A DNA stretch of 64,000 nt, taken from Porphyromonadaceae bacterium. GTDB taxonomy: Bacteria; Bacteroidota; Bacteroidia; Bacteroidales; Paludibacteraceae. Position 1 is the stretch's first letter. Each line of letters begins with the position of its first letter. The position numbers and the translations under genes were made by a program. The DNA is taken from assembly GCA_012523295.1 (NCBI GenBank), contig JAAYIT010000151.1:1-64000 (forward strand), written 5' to 3'. Under the pieces are notes generated by a model. That model had not been told where the DNA came from, did not search any database, and saw only the letters and a program-made list of their open reading frames with translations. Below, piece after piece: positions 29,501 through 37,992 of the stretch.

Positions 29501-31589
29501 AACGCTTCCGCTTTACACTTTTGCGGGAAATACCGACATTACTTATTGGCTTACCAACACAATAACCGTGAACAGCGGAGCCACGCTTACCATTCCTGCC
29601 GGCGCAAGTTTCAAAAGATACGCGAATGATTATTTATACAATTGCTTTGATGTAAAAGGAACGCTGAATATTGCCGGTACAAGTGAAAAACCGGTAGTCA
29701 TTACCGACCAACGGGACGACACCTATGGCTCGCCGCTCGATTTTAATCAGGACGGAACAGTTACTCAAAATTACAACAGATACGGGCATACGCATATCAA
29801 TTTCAATGCCGGTTCGGGTGGAACACTTGAACACGTGGTACTGAAAAGCAACGGCTACGGGGTAAGAGTTATCGGAGCTTCGCCCGTGATGCGTAACGTT
29901 CGCTTTGAGCATGTAAGCCGCGGCGTGGCAATGACCGGCGTCGGTTCGGCTCCCGTTATCGAAAACAGCGTTTTCCACAATGCCACCTATCCGTTGGAAA
30001 CGTCGCTCCTTTGCTTCCCCGCTTCATTAGTCGGAAATACGTTTTCAGGCGCTTCCTACAAAGGAATTAAAATCCCTGCCGAAACGCTTAACCAAAACGC
30101 GACACTCTCGGTTCGTACGTTTGGTGAGATGGAAAATGCTCCTTATATTTTTGAAAATTACACGGTGAATGCCGAATTGACCATTGAGCCGGGTGTGAAA
30201 TGTAAGTTTTTGGACGTAAACGGAATGACCGTCAATCGTTGGTTAAAGGCGATTGGAACTGCCGATAAGCCGATTGTATTCACGTCCATTTATGACGATT
30301 ACTACGGAGGCGATACCAATGCAGACAGCACGGCTACGGCTGCTACGGGGTCGCATTGGAATGGAATTACGTTTAACGATGCCTCGATTGATGCCGACTG
30401 CCAATTGGAACACGTAATCATGAAAAACGCTTACGAAGCCGTTACCACAAATCACGCAAGTCCGTCGTTGAAAAATGTAACGTTCTACACCAACCGCAAC
30501 GCGGTGCAAGCTAAGGGTTCGTCCAATCCTACGATTGACAATTGCGACTTTGTAGGCATGACGCAACGCGCCGTGAACAACGTCAATCAATCCTTTACCA
30601 TTCAGGCGAAAAAATGTTGGTGGGGCGATGCCGCAGGTCCTGTGGTCGCTGCTTTGCCTTCGGGCGCTCGGCAGGCGATTAGCGCCGGTGTGGAAGTTAT
30701 GCCCGTAATTGAAACAGGCTTAAATCAGCCGCTCATAGGTGATGTAAGCTCTAACGGCGCGGTGCAGGCGTACGATGCTTCGCTCGTGTTGCAACATTCG
30801 GTCGGCTCGCTTACCCTTAATCCCGCGCAGCTTCTTGCAGCCGATGCAAGCGGCGACGGCGAAATTTCGGCTTACGACGCCACGCTGATATTGGAATTTG
30901 TGGCAGGACTTTCGTCCAACCTTCCCGGCGCTTTGAAAGCGCCACGGAGTGTAAGTCCTTCGTTAACAATCGGTTCCGGTGAGATAACTTCGGAAAATGA
31001 TTTGTTGCTTCCCGTTGCGCTGCAAGATATTCCAGCCAAAATAGGCGTGGATATGACCCTTGCGTTTAATCCCGCGCTGTTGCAAGCCGTGGAAATCCTG
31101 CCCGCCGCCAACAGCGGATTTATGCAGGCTTCCCGTATCGACAATGAAACCGGGAAAATATACCTTGCAGCCGCTTCTACGCAAGCTCACGCGAGCGATG
31201 CTTGGAATTTGGTGCGCTTCCGTGTCTCGGAAAAAGCCAAAGCCGGTTTTGAAACGAATATTTCAGCTGAAGTTTTCCGTGTAAACGAGCAAAACCAAAC
31301 GTCAGCCGCCACCGCAGGTACAGTGATTTACCGCATGCCGACGGGATTTGACAATCCGTACGAAAACGGTTCAATCCGCTGTTTCCCCAATCCGGCTGTG
31401 GATGTGCTCTACCTATCGGGCATTGCCGACGGAACGGAACTAAATATTTACGATGTGTACGGCAGAAAAGCGCTCACAGCCATTCTTTCGGCCAACAAAA
31501 TAGACGTAAGCGAACTGAAAAACGGCTTGTACTTTATCGAAGCCCTATCGAACGGCAATGTGTTGAAAACGAAGTTTTTGAAGAGGTAA
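26529..31589 (+). CDS. Secreted right-handed beta-helix repeat protein with dockerin type I-like pair, cohesin-like domain and T9SS sorting domain
   Basis: Signal peptide; ~6-7 long repeats (VNSGATLTIPAG..., KPIVFTSIYDDYYGGDTNADSTATAATGSHWNGITF); GDVSSNGAVQAYDASLVLQHSVG...ADASGDGEISAYDATLILEFVAG; C-terminal CFPNPAVDVLYLSG...DVSELKNGLYFIEALSNGNVLKTKFLKR. Confidence 0.85.
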   Translation: MKKLLLFLFCILAYTYASADTNVSGAITSNTTWTAAGSPYIVTASVTVNQGVTLTIQSGVQVRFADGTNLNTQGTLTADNVTFTSNTGTTAGKWAGLRFAGQSTANLTGISVMYATEPIRLDGVCNFNITGESLSANTYQRIYLNFNAVNADFTLPKVSVPYLCKSGGITIHNGAKLTIAAGNIIKFPDNHSGLIVENGSLQAIGTAENPILFTSRHDTEGGGYAEPGQATANFWRYIYFKSGTTAQNKMEYCTVRYAGNPNYNSEASAVVVAPNAGLTLNNCRLEKAHRALWVDEAATATLTETTLNGTQYPLAIRPGAELNITDCDLDFTGTRYKAVYLPGGKDITADATLKVISFNECPNLAYANDNWINVPQGKTLTIEPGVVIKGLHNEGRLHVRGKLIAEGTADDPIVFTSIKDDNYGNPGDSNNDGVEASPALGDWGGIFFATTIDDATSLKYCHFRYSNRTQGITFNSPNETVIPDAALSFCGGSPTVENCTFYECNYGIKAYLQATPTIKTNTFSNIKYTPVAFSASAHPVLDNNTWGENIKYRALGLLGQTVRSDGKISKLNDAGYENLTYLLIYHLDIPVGINVEIDPGVIIKVWDGVAVHVRGGLKIAGTETERIVFTELRDDNYGMPADTESNGGATSPSMNRWVGIAYYNGCNAEFSQINNVDFRYGGSGGLRHAYTYTSGLDPITNAGNLHETYRSGVLTFARTAVNVQNTNFFACGHGLAYYGPEATGSATNVKIENSDHAPIVQTWSAKPTFTNVQLVNNARQAIYLQDYKIDYDVTLGKTAGITGSNTTENAVYFSSNTVINAGTTVQVSPGLIFKGTGFYVYGTLKLNGTSDERITLTSISDDSKGGDTNNDGNASPPAKGDWKFYDFGITFNNTTGDNLLKFTDIAYPSHGISFLNAKATVEDCKIEQCAQKGAWIAGTSDVAIRRTAFNNLQVPIIKHAFTTASLHEGNTASNVSILGIELIGETLNTSGTLPLYTFAGNTDITYWLTNTITVNSGATLTIPAGASFKRYANDYLYNCFDVKGTLNIAGTSEKPVVITDQRDDTYGSPLDFNQDGTVTQNYNRYGHTHINFNAGSGGTLEHVVLKSNGYGVRVIGASPVMRNVRFEHVSRGVAMTGVGSAPVIENSVFHNATYPLETSLLCFPASLVGNTFSGASYKGIKIPAETLNQNATLSVRTFGEMENAPYIFENYTVNAELTIEPGVKCKFLDVNGMTVNRWLKAIGTADKPIVFTSIYDDYYGGDTNADSTATAATGSHWNGITFNDASIDADCQLEHVIMKNAYEAVTTNHASPSLKNVTFYTNRNAVQAKGSSNPTIDNCDFVGMTQRAVNNVNQSFTIQAKKCWWGDAAGPVVAALPSGARQAISAGVEVMPVIETGLNQPLIGDVSSNGAVQAYDASLVLQHSVGSLTLNPAQLLAADASGDGEISAYDATLILEFVAGLSSNLPGALKAPRSVSPSLTIGSGEITSENDLLLPVALQDIPAKIGVDMTLAFNPALLQAVEILPAANSGFMQASRIDNETGKIYLAAASTQAHASDAWNLVRFRVSEKAKAGFETNISAEVFRVNEQNQTSAATAGTVIYRMPTGFDNPYENGSIRCFPNPAVDVLYLSGIADGTELNIYDVYGRKALTAILSANKIDVSELKNGLYFIEALSNGNVLKTKFLKR

Positions 31590-31772
31590 AGCCCCGTTTT
31601 GAAAAAGGGGAAAAATAGTGAAACTGTAAAAAATTAGTATAGAATTAAACAAGGCGTTGTTTGATTACGATTAATAGTTGAAACGTTGCACGTCTTACTC
31701 TCCCCTTTCTCAAAGGGGAGTATCCTGCCTGTCCCGATGAAATATCGGGAAGGCACGAGGGGGAGGGGTTAA
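31590..31772 (+). repeat. Diverged direct repeat R1 left of DUF559 gene, ending in inverted terminal repeat
   Basis: tttgaaaaaggggaaaaatagtgaaactg...gattacgattaatagttgaaacgttgcacgtcttactctcccctttctcaaaggggag...gagggggaggggttaa; second copy at ~32270-32440. Confidence 0.8.
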
Positions 31773-31780
31773 GATTATTT

Positions 31781-32167
31781 TCAGTACAACAACAGATTTT
31801 CAGGATTTTCATTGGAGTAAAGAAAGCGCCTGATTTCGTCTAATGTTCTTTGCGGGTAGTCAAATACTTCAAAATTCTCAAACCGTAAAACTCTTATTCC
31901 TTTTTCGTTAAGAAAAGCAGTTCGTTTCTTGTCGTATTGAATTCGTTGTTCGTCAAAATGATATTCTCCGTCAAGTTCAACTGCAAGGTGATATTTTGGA
32001 GAGTAAAAATCTACAATATATGCTCCAATGCTGTATTGACGTAAAAAGCGAACACCGTCTAATTGTTTTTTTTGAAGCATTGTCCATAAAGCTATTTCAG
32101 CCGGCGTCATTTTTTTACGCAATTTGCGACGATTTTCTTGTGAATTCTTTTTATTGTACAGTTTCAT
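31781..32167 (-). CDS. DUF559 domain-containing endonuclease-like protein
   Basis: RRKLRKKMTPAEIALWTMLQKKQLDGVRFLRQYSIGAYIVDFYSPKYHLAVELDGEYHFDEQRIQYDKKRTAFLNEKGIRVLRFENFEV. Confidence 0.92.
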   Translation of the reverse strand: MKLYNKKNSQENRRKLRKKMTPAEIALWTMLQKKQLDGVRFLRQYSIGAYIVDFYSPKYHLAVELDGEYHFDEQRIQYDKKRTAFLNEKGIRVLRFENFEVFDYPQRTLDEIRRFLYSNENPENLLLY

Positions 32168-32215
32168 AACGACTTTTTTGTTGTAACAAGTCGGAAAATA
32201 AAATAGTTTATAAAA

Positions 32216-32440
32216 TTAACCCCTCCGGTCGTTCCTCCATTCACGAAAGTTTTCGGGACAGGCAGTCCTCTTTGAAAAAGGGGACATATAGTGCGACTGT
32301 AGAGATTTCGTATAGAAATGTACAATGCGTTGTTCGATTACGATTAAAAGTTGAAACGTTGCAAGTCTTATTCTCCCCTTTTTTCAAAGGGGAGTACCCG
32401 ACGCAGGAGGGGGAGGGGTTAAATAACCAATAATCATTAT
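32216..32440 (+). repeat. Right terminal inverted repeat (ttaacccctcc...cgggacaggcag) plus direct repeat R2
   Basis: ttaacccctcc 32216-32226 inverted relative to ggaggggttaa 31762-31772; then tttgaaaaaggggacatatagtgcgactg...gattacgattaaaagttgaaacgttgcaagtcttattctcccc copy of R1. Confidence 0.8.
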
Positions 32441-32542
32441 TTTTCAAACTTAATTTAGTGCTCAAAAATCCCCTTCTTTAAAAGTCCCTCCCTGGTGGGG
32501 AGGGATTTAGGGAGAGGTCGGGGTTAGGGGGCTTCCACTCAA

Positions 32543-35500
32543 ATGAAAAAATCAAAATACATAATCCTACTATTATTCGCTTGGCTTGCAGTGGCGGTAA
32601 CGGCGCAAAATCCGGTCATTTCGCTGCCGGCAGGCTTGACGGTAACAGTAGGGCAAACCATAGACGTAACGCTTGCCGTGGATGTGGATTTGGCGCCACA
32701 CAACGTACTTGCCTACTCGTTTGCATTTACTTACAATGCCAATTTGCTCAAAGTAACCGCTGTGCAGCACGATGCGAAATTGCAAACATTTGATAATGTA
32801 GCCAACACGCAACAAGCCGGAAAAGTAGTTCTGTCCGGCGCTTCCGCTACCAAAATCTCGGGTAGCGGCACGCTCGTTACACTCACTTTCGAGGCGTTGG
32901 CGAGCGGCGCTACGAACCTGAATTTCGTAACGGCAGCCTGCGTGCTCAACGAAGGTACACCCGCTGCCACGTACCAAAACGGGAGAATCGACATTTCTCT
33001 CAAGCCGAGCATAACCGTTTCTCCCCACAGCGCTTTCCTTGTCGTGGGGCAAACCCAACAAATGAACGTCGGCGGAAATGTTTCGGAGCCCGTAACGTGG
33101 GGCGTAACCAATCCTGCCGTCGGAAATGTGGATGAAAACGGGCTTTTCACGGCAACGGGACACGGGAAAACGAAAATCTTTGCCGTGGATAATGCCGGAC
33201 TGCGCGATACGACCGACTACGACTTTGAAGTAACCGCTATCAGCCTGTCGTTTCCTGCCGGATTGGAGCAATGGCAAGGCTGGGAAGTGGAAATTCCGGT
33301 AGAAACGACCGATTTCAGCGCGCTGAATATCGTTTCGGGAGAATTTGCACTCTCATACAGAAGCGACGTGTTGGAGTTTGTCGATGTGAATAAAGAAGGA
33401 ACCTTGTTAGCAAATAGTTCGGTTTCGGCGGGCGAAGTTTCCGCCGGAAAAATGAAGTTGGCATTTGCTTCCGGACAGCCGATTGGGACGGGAACAGACG
33501 ATTTGATTAAGTTGCGTTTCCAGGTGAAACCAACGGCAACAAACCCGTCGCACCTGAATTTTTCCGAAGTTATTTTCAACGAAAATATTAAAGCGTTCAC
33601 AACCAACGGCTCGTTTACCCCCAAAATTCTGCCTACGCTTACACTCACGCCAACGACCGCAAGTTTGGTAGCGGGCGATTCGCTGCTGTTTACCGCAGAA
33701 AACGGAAATCCGCCTTACACGTGGTCGGTGAGCGACAACCGTGTGGCAAAAATCCGTCAAAACGGTTGGTTGGTCGCCTACGAAGGCGGAACGACCGATT
33801 TGACCGTAACCGATGCCGTGGGCGCCACCAAAACGGTGAGCAACATTCAGGTTGCCGATATGCGGATGTACTTCTCTGCCGACACATTGGAACAAGTCGA
33901 AACCATTACCTACACCAAATGTTTCAGCGACTCGGTGCCGTTTGGCAGGCACGCCGTTTCGTCTATTCAGGGAGAAATTTCGGTAACGAACAGCAAAGTG
34001 AAAATTTTGGATATCGAAACCGCCGAAACGATGACCGAAGGTTGGTACAAGCAGGTTGTTCACGTGTCCGACCAACGCATTCAATTTTACTTGGCGGGTG
34101 CAACACCATTCAGAGATAAAGGCATTGCATTCAAGTTGAAAAGCGAACTTTCACCTGATTTCAAAGAATACCACCGCTCGGACGTTCGCTTCCATAACAT
34201 GCTTGTAAACGAAGGAACGCCGGCGCCTATTTTTGTGGACGGCGCCATTGAAGGGAAAATTTTTACCGAGCAGGACAAAACCATTTGTTTGGGCGAAAGC
34301 ACCGGTACGCTCACCATTCCCGATGCCGACGGAAAGACGATTAGCAATTGGAAAATTCGTGTGCGGCGACCTGTGGCTACGCAGTGGCAAACCATTGCAA
34401 ACACAACCGATCAATTTACCCACACGCCCGATAAACTCGGCGAATGGGAATACGTGGCGGTGGTGGACGGCGTGGACACGAAAGTGGCGAATATTATGGT
34501 GAAAACCATTCCCGATGTGAGCGGCGAAATCCGCGGCGATACCGTTTTCTGCAATACGCCGCAAACGCTACGATACGTTGTGGAGCGTCGTCCTACGGCT
34601 TCGGAGTACCGTTGGAACTACACGGGAACGGGCGTTGTGCTGCACCCGACGCAACATGTGTTGGAGTTGGAGATTACCCACGAAGTTACGCCCGGTGTGC
34701 TCGAAATGCGGACTGCCAATTTCTGTGGCGAAAGCGCTGAAAAACTGACGTTAAAGTTGAAACCCACCATTCAGCCCGCCGATTTTTCGTTTGAAAACAA
34801 AACGTACTACAATCGCGATACAATCGCCTTTACAGATACTTCTACCGGCGCTTTGGATTGGACTTGGAGCGTAACGCCCGTCGCCGGAGCGTTGTTCACG
34901 GATGGAACTACCGCCGCTTCGCAGCACCCGAAAATCCAATTTACGCAAGCCGGCGTTTACACGTTGAAGTTAGTAACGACGAATTCGTGCCGTAAAGATT
35001 CGGCGGAAAAAACGGTAACGGTGGAAGAATTTAAGAACGGCGAATTGACGTTGGACAAATCGGAAGCCTGTTTGGGCGCTTCTTTCCGGGTGGAGCTGAC
35101 GCAAAGTACCGCCGATGTGGAAGTGTGGCAAATGCAACTTGAAAATAGCACGGAATGGATCGGTCTCCCGAATGCAGCTAACGCGGTGTTGAACTATACG
35201 CCGGAAGTTGCTGGAACCATAAAAATCCGAGCCAAATTAACGGATGACAGGGGATTTTCAGCCGTGGCAACGATTACGGTTTATCCCGTGTTTGCGAAAA
35301 CCGAAAATAAAACCATTTGTGAAAGTGAAACGCCTTACGTTTTAGGTACGCAAAGCCTGACTGCAAGCGGCACATTTACCGAAACGTTCCGTACAATTCA
35401 CGGCTGCGACAGTGTGGTAACGTTGCATTTGACGGTAAATACGGTGGATGTTTCGGTTGAGAAAGCGGGTGCGGAACTTACCTCCAACGCGGAGAACGCA

Positions 35501-35908
35501 AGCTATCAGTGGTTGGATTGCGATGAAAACAACGCGCCGATTGCGGGTGAAACCAACGCGAAATTCACCGCCACTAAAAATGGAAAATATGCCGTACAAG
35601 TTACACAAAACGGCTGTACTGCCGTTTCGGAATGTGTGGAAGTTACCGGTGTGGGCGTTAGAAATACGTTTGCCGAAAAAATAAAAATGTACCCGAATCC
35701 GGTAAAAGACAATTTAACGCTGGATTTAGGTGCGCAATACACCGAAGTAACCGTGAAAATCACCGATGTGCAAGGGCAGTTGGTCGAAAAGCTACACGTG
35801 AAAGACAGCCGACTGATCCGCCTGACCGCGCCTTATGCTCCCGGAATCTACCTGATAACGCTTGTTAGCAATGAGCGAGAAGCGGTGATGAAGTTGGTGA
35901 AGCAGTAG
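32543..35908 (+). CDS. Secreted protein with 2-3 cohesin-like domains, Ig-like/Big_2 and PKD-like domains and T9SS sorting domain
   Basis: Cohesin-like: NPVISLPAGLTVTVGQTIDVTLAVDVDLAPHNVLAYSFAFTYNANLLKVTAV...LNEGTPAATYQNGRIDIS; second ISLSFPAGLEQWQGWEVEIPVETTDF...; Big_2-like SAFLVVGQTQQMNV...VTNPAVGNVDENGLFTATGHGKTKI; C-terminal MYPNPVKDNLTLDLGAQY...APGIYLITLVSNEREAVMKLVKQ. Confidence 0.82.
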   Translation: MKKSKYIILLLFAWLAVAVTAQNPVISLPAGLTVTVGQTIDVTLAVDVDLAPHNVLAYSFAFTYNANLLKVTAVQHDAKLQTFDNVANTQQAGKVVLSGASATKISGSGTLVTLTFEALASGATNLNFVTAACVLNEGTPAATYQNGRIDISLKPSITVSPHSAFLVVGQTQQMNVGGNVSEPVTWGVTNPAVGNVDENGLFTATGHGKTKIFAVDNAGLRDTTDYDFEVTAISLSFPAGLEQWQGWEVEIPVETTDFSALNIVSGEFALSYRSDVLEFVDVNKEGTLLANSSVSAGEVSAGKMKLAFASGQPIGTGTDDLIKLRFQVKPTATNPSHLNFSEVIFNENIKAFTTNGSFTPKILPTLTLTPTTASLVAGDSLLFTAENGNPPYTWSVSDNRVAKIRQNGWLVAYEGGTTDLTVTDAVGATKTVSNIQVADMRMYFSADTLEQVETITYTKCFSDSVPFGRHAVSSIQGEISVTNSKVKILDIETAETMTEGWYKQVVHVSDQRIQFYLAGATPFRDKGIAFKLKSELSPDFKEYHRSDVRFHNMLVNEGTPAPIFVDGAIEGKIFTEQDKTICLGESTGTLTIPDADGKTISNWKIRVRRPVATQWQTIANTTDQFTHTPDKLGEWEYVAVVDGVDTKVANIMVKTIPDVSGEIRGDTVFCNTPQTLRYVVERRPTASEYRWNYTGTGVVLHPTQHVLELEITHEVTPGVLEMRTANFCGESAEKLTLKLKPTIQPADFSFENKTYYNRDTIAFTDTSTGALDWTWSVTPVAGALFTDGTTAASQHPKIQFTQAGVYTLKLVTTNSCRKDSAEKTVTVEEFKNGELTLDKSEACLGASFRVELTQSTADVEVWQMQLENSTEWIGLPNAANAVLNYTPEVAGTIKIRAKLTDDRGFSAVATITVYPVFAKTENKTICESETPYVLGTQSLTASGTFTETFRTIHGCDSVVTLHLTVNTVDVSVEKAGAELTSNAENASYQWLDCDENNAPIAGETNAKFTATKNGKYAVQVTQNGCTAVSECVEVTGVGVRNTFAEKIKMYPNPVKDNLTLDLGAQYTEVTVKITDVQGQLVEKLHVKDSRLIRLTAPYAPGIYLITLVSNEREAVMKLVKQ

Positions 35909-35919
35909 CCCTTTTGTTT

Positions 35920-36085
35920 CAACTACTTGAAGGGCTTATAGCCACTTCAAGAGTTGAAAATATCAACTTTCCAAATAGTCGAAGACTTTTGGAATAGTTG
36001 TAAAAGCAAGAGATTTACAGCACTGTCCGCAAGGGGAGGCTTCTGAGTCAACTACTTGAAGGGTTTACAACCACTTCAAGAGTTG
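35920..36085. repeat. Three 37-nt hairpins each bounded by CAACT...AGTTG
   Basis: 35920-35956 caactacttgaagggcttatagccacttcaagagttg; 35964-36000 caactttccaaatagtcgaagacttttggaatagttg; 36049-36085 caactacttgaagggtttacaaccacttcaagagttg. Confidence 0.85.
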
Positions 36086-36139
36086 AAAATACAAATCTAT
36101 CTGCTTGCGGAATGGGTTAGAAAATAACTGTTGATTACA

Positions 36140-36213
36140 AATTGTCCTTGATTTGTTGTGTTAACATTGATTAATGCGCTACATTCACCCCCTGCGGGGG
36201 TTAGGGGGCTGAG
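36140..36213 (-). repeat. ~74-bp repeat, inverted right copy
   Basis: Reverse complement ctcagccccctaacccccgcagggggtgaatgtagcgcattaatcaatgttaacacaacaaatcaaggacaatt matches 26202-26277. Confidence 0.85.
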
Positions 36214-36690
36214 TTTTGTTTTTGTTTTATGGTTTAGTTGATGGTTGATTATGTGTGTTGAGTTGAAAAATCCCTTAACACCCTTTTTTTGATGTGAATC
36301 AAGAAAGGGTGAGGGGGATTTAATTTGTGATTTTTAGTGTACTATCAAGCCTTGTTCTGATTTTAAAGTTTTTTTCTTTTCGATTGAAAAAGTGTCGTAT
36401 AATTCAACATAATATACGCTAAAATCATTTTTGATAGGGGTGAGTGGTTGCCTTAATTTTGTAAAATTATTTTAAATAATCTCTACATTAATTGGAAGGG
36501 TTTTAAAATTTATTTGTATTATTATGAAACAAAATTTAAAATAATATTTAACTGGTGTGTCTTTCCTTTTTTCTTAAATTATTACTTGTCTGAAATAACC
36601 ATTATATCCTTCAGCAGACTGATTACACAAACCGATGAAGATAAGTGGCGTATAACATGTGATATTAGGAAAAATTTAATAAATCTTCGA

Positions 36691-37068
36691 ATGAAAACAA
36701 CTCCTTGGTTATTAACGCTTTTAATGATTTTCATCATCGGCTGTAAATCGTCTAATACGCCGGATAATCCGATAGATCCGAAAGACCCGAAAGATCCTAA
36801 AGTAGTGGATATGTTGGATGTGTCGTTGCTTACCATCAACTTCACTTCGGAAAAAGACGCAAGTCTGATTGTCGTGAAGACCAACACCGATTGGACTGCC
36901 ACCAAAACTGCCGACTGGCTCTCGCTTTCGGCTACTTCCGGCAAAAAGAACACCGGTTTTTTAATCGGGGCAGCTAAAAATACGGGCGCCCAGCGTGAAA
37001 CCACCGTGGTCATACGTGCCGGCGACAAATCGAAAGAGATAAAAATAACCCAAGCGGGAGCGCCTTAA
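36691..37068 (+). CDS. BACON domain-containing lipoprotein
   Basis: Lipobox IFIIGCKSS; VKTNTDWTATKTADWLSLSATSGKKNTGFLIGAAKNTGAQRETTVVIRAGDKSKEIKITQAG; start chosen at internal ATG 36691. Confidence 0.85.
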   Translation: MKTTPWLLTLLMIFIIGCKSSNTPDNPIDPKDPKDPKVVDMLDVSLLTINFTSEKDASLIVVKTNTDWTATKTADWLSLSATSGKKNTGFLIGAAKNTGAQRETTVVIRAGDKSKEIKITQAGAP

Positions 37069-37365
37069 TTGTACCGACTTACCACTATTTTATAGCCTTA
37101 ATGCCACCTTCCCCTTCGGGGCTTCCCCGTCAGTTGACGGAAAAAAGGGGCGGTCAAATAAGTAAAAATGTTGATTTTTCTCGCTACTAAAAGTCCCCCT
37201 TGGGGGATTTAGGGGGCAAGTAAAATGAAAATGATACAAAATCGGACGAAGAGTTTAAATCTTAATCCATTTTTTTGATTCTCAAAACTTTTGTTTTCCG
37301 ATAACCCGAGACTTCGGGACGGAATAGGCTGACTTAAACCAACTGAATTCTTAATATTGACAACC

Positions 37366-37980
37366 ATGAAAAAACACATTTTAACACTCATGCTTACAGC
37401 ATTTTTATTCGTCGGTTTTTCGCAGACAATCGTAAAAATGAACGTCCCCAAGCAATCCAAAGAACCGGTGAAAGTAGTCGTGCTTTTTGATGAGCCGGTG
37501 CCGGAAGGAATGCCTGTGGTGCTCGGATTGATGGGCTACTCCGTTACGGGTGGCGTGGAACCTTACACTTACGAGTGGGTGCAAAACGGTACTGTAATCG
37601 GGACGGGCGATATCGTGGTGATTACGCCCCAAGAAGGCGACCGCTTCGAATTGAAAGCGACCGACAAGAACCGATGTTATTCGGTTAGTTCGTTCACTAT
37701 GAAGGTGATACCACGAATGAAAGTCACCGATAAGCAGACGGGCGAATATAAAATTTACCCCACGTTGGTGAAAAACGACCAAATACATATTGAACTGCCG
37801 GGAGCGGAAAATCCCATGCGAGCGTTTATCCGCATTTTCGACATGAAAGGCGCCGTGAAACATTCCGAATTTATCGAAGGAAACTCCTCCGTGCATTGTA
37901 CTTTGCCAGATGGGGCGTACTTTGTGTCGGTCAAGACCGATGATTTTCAGAAAGTTGAAAAAATTATTGTTCAACATTAA
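37366..37980 (+). CDS. Secreted protein with PKD/SprB-like segment and T9SS-like C-terminal domain
   Basis: Signal peptide; YSVTGGVEPYTYEWVQNGTVIGTGDIVVITPQEGDRFELKATDKNRCYSVSSFTMKV; IYPTLVKNDQIHIELPGAE...LPDGAYFVSVKTDDFQKVEKIIVQH. Confidence 0.75.
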   Translation: MKKHILTLMLTAFLFVGFSQTIVKMNVPKQSKEPVKVVVLFDEPVPEGMPVVLGLMGYSVTGGVEPYTYEWVQNGTVIGTGDIVVITPQEGDRFELKATDKNRCYSVSSFTMKVIPRMKVTDKQTGEYKIYPTLVKNDQIHIELPGAENPMRAFIRIFDMKGAVKHSEFIEGNSSVHCTLPDGAYFVSVKTDDFQKVEKIIVQH

Positions 37981-37992
37981 TTTCTGCCTGCC

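Noticed and set aside
32573-33277. 234-aa antisense ORF (and 33407..34084, 34151..34564, 28275..28883, all minus)
   Set aside because: They are shadow ORFs in long, high-quality coding frames of the opposite strand, with no recognisable domain or start context.
35920-36085. Possible CRISPR array (37-nt repeats)
   Set aside because: Only three units, irregular spacing (7 and 48 nt), a different core in the middle unit, strong full-length palindromes and no cas genes nearby.
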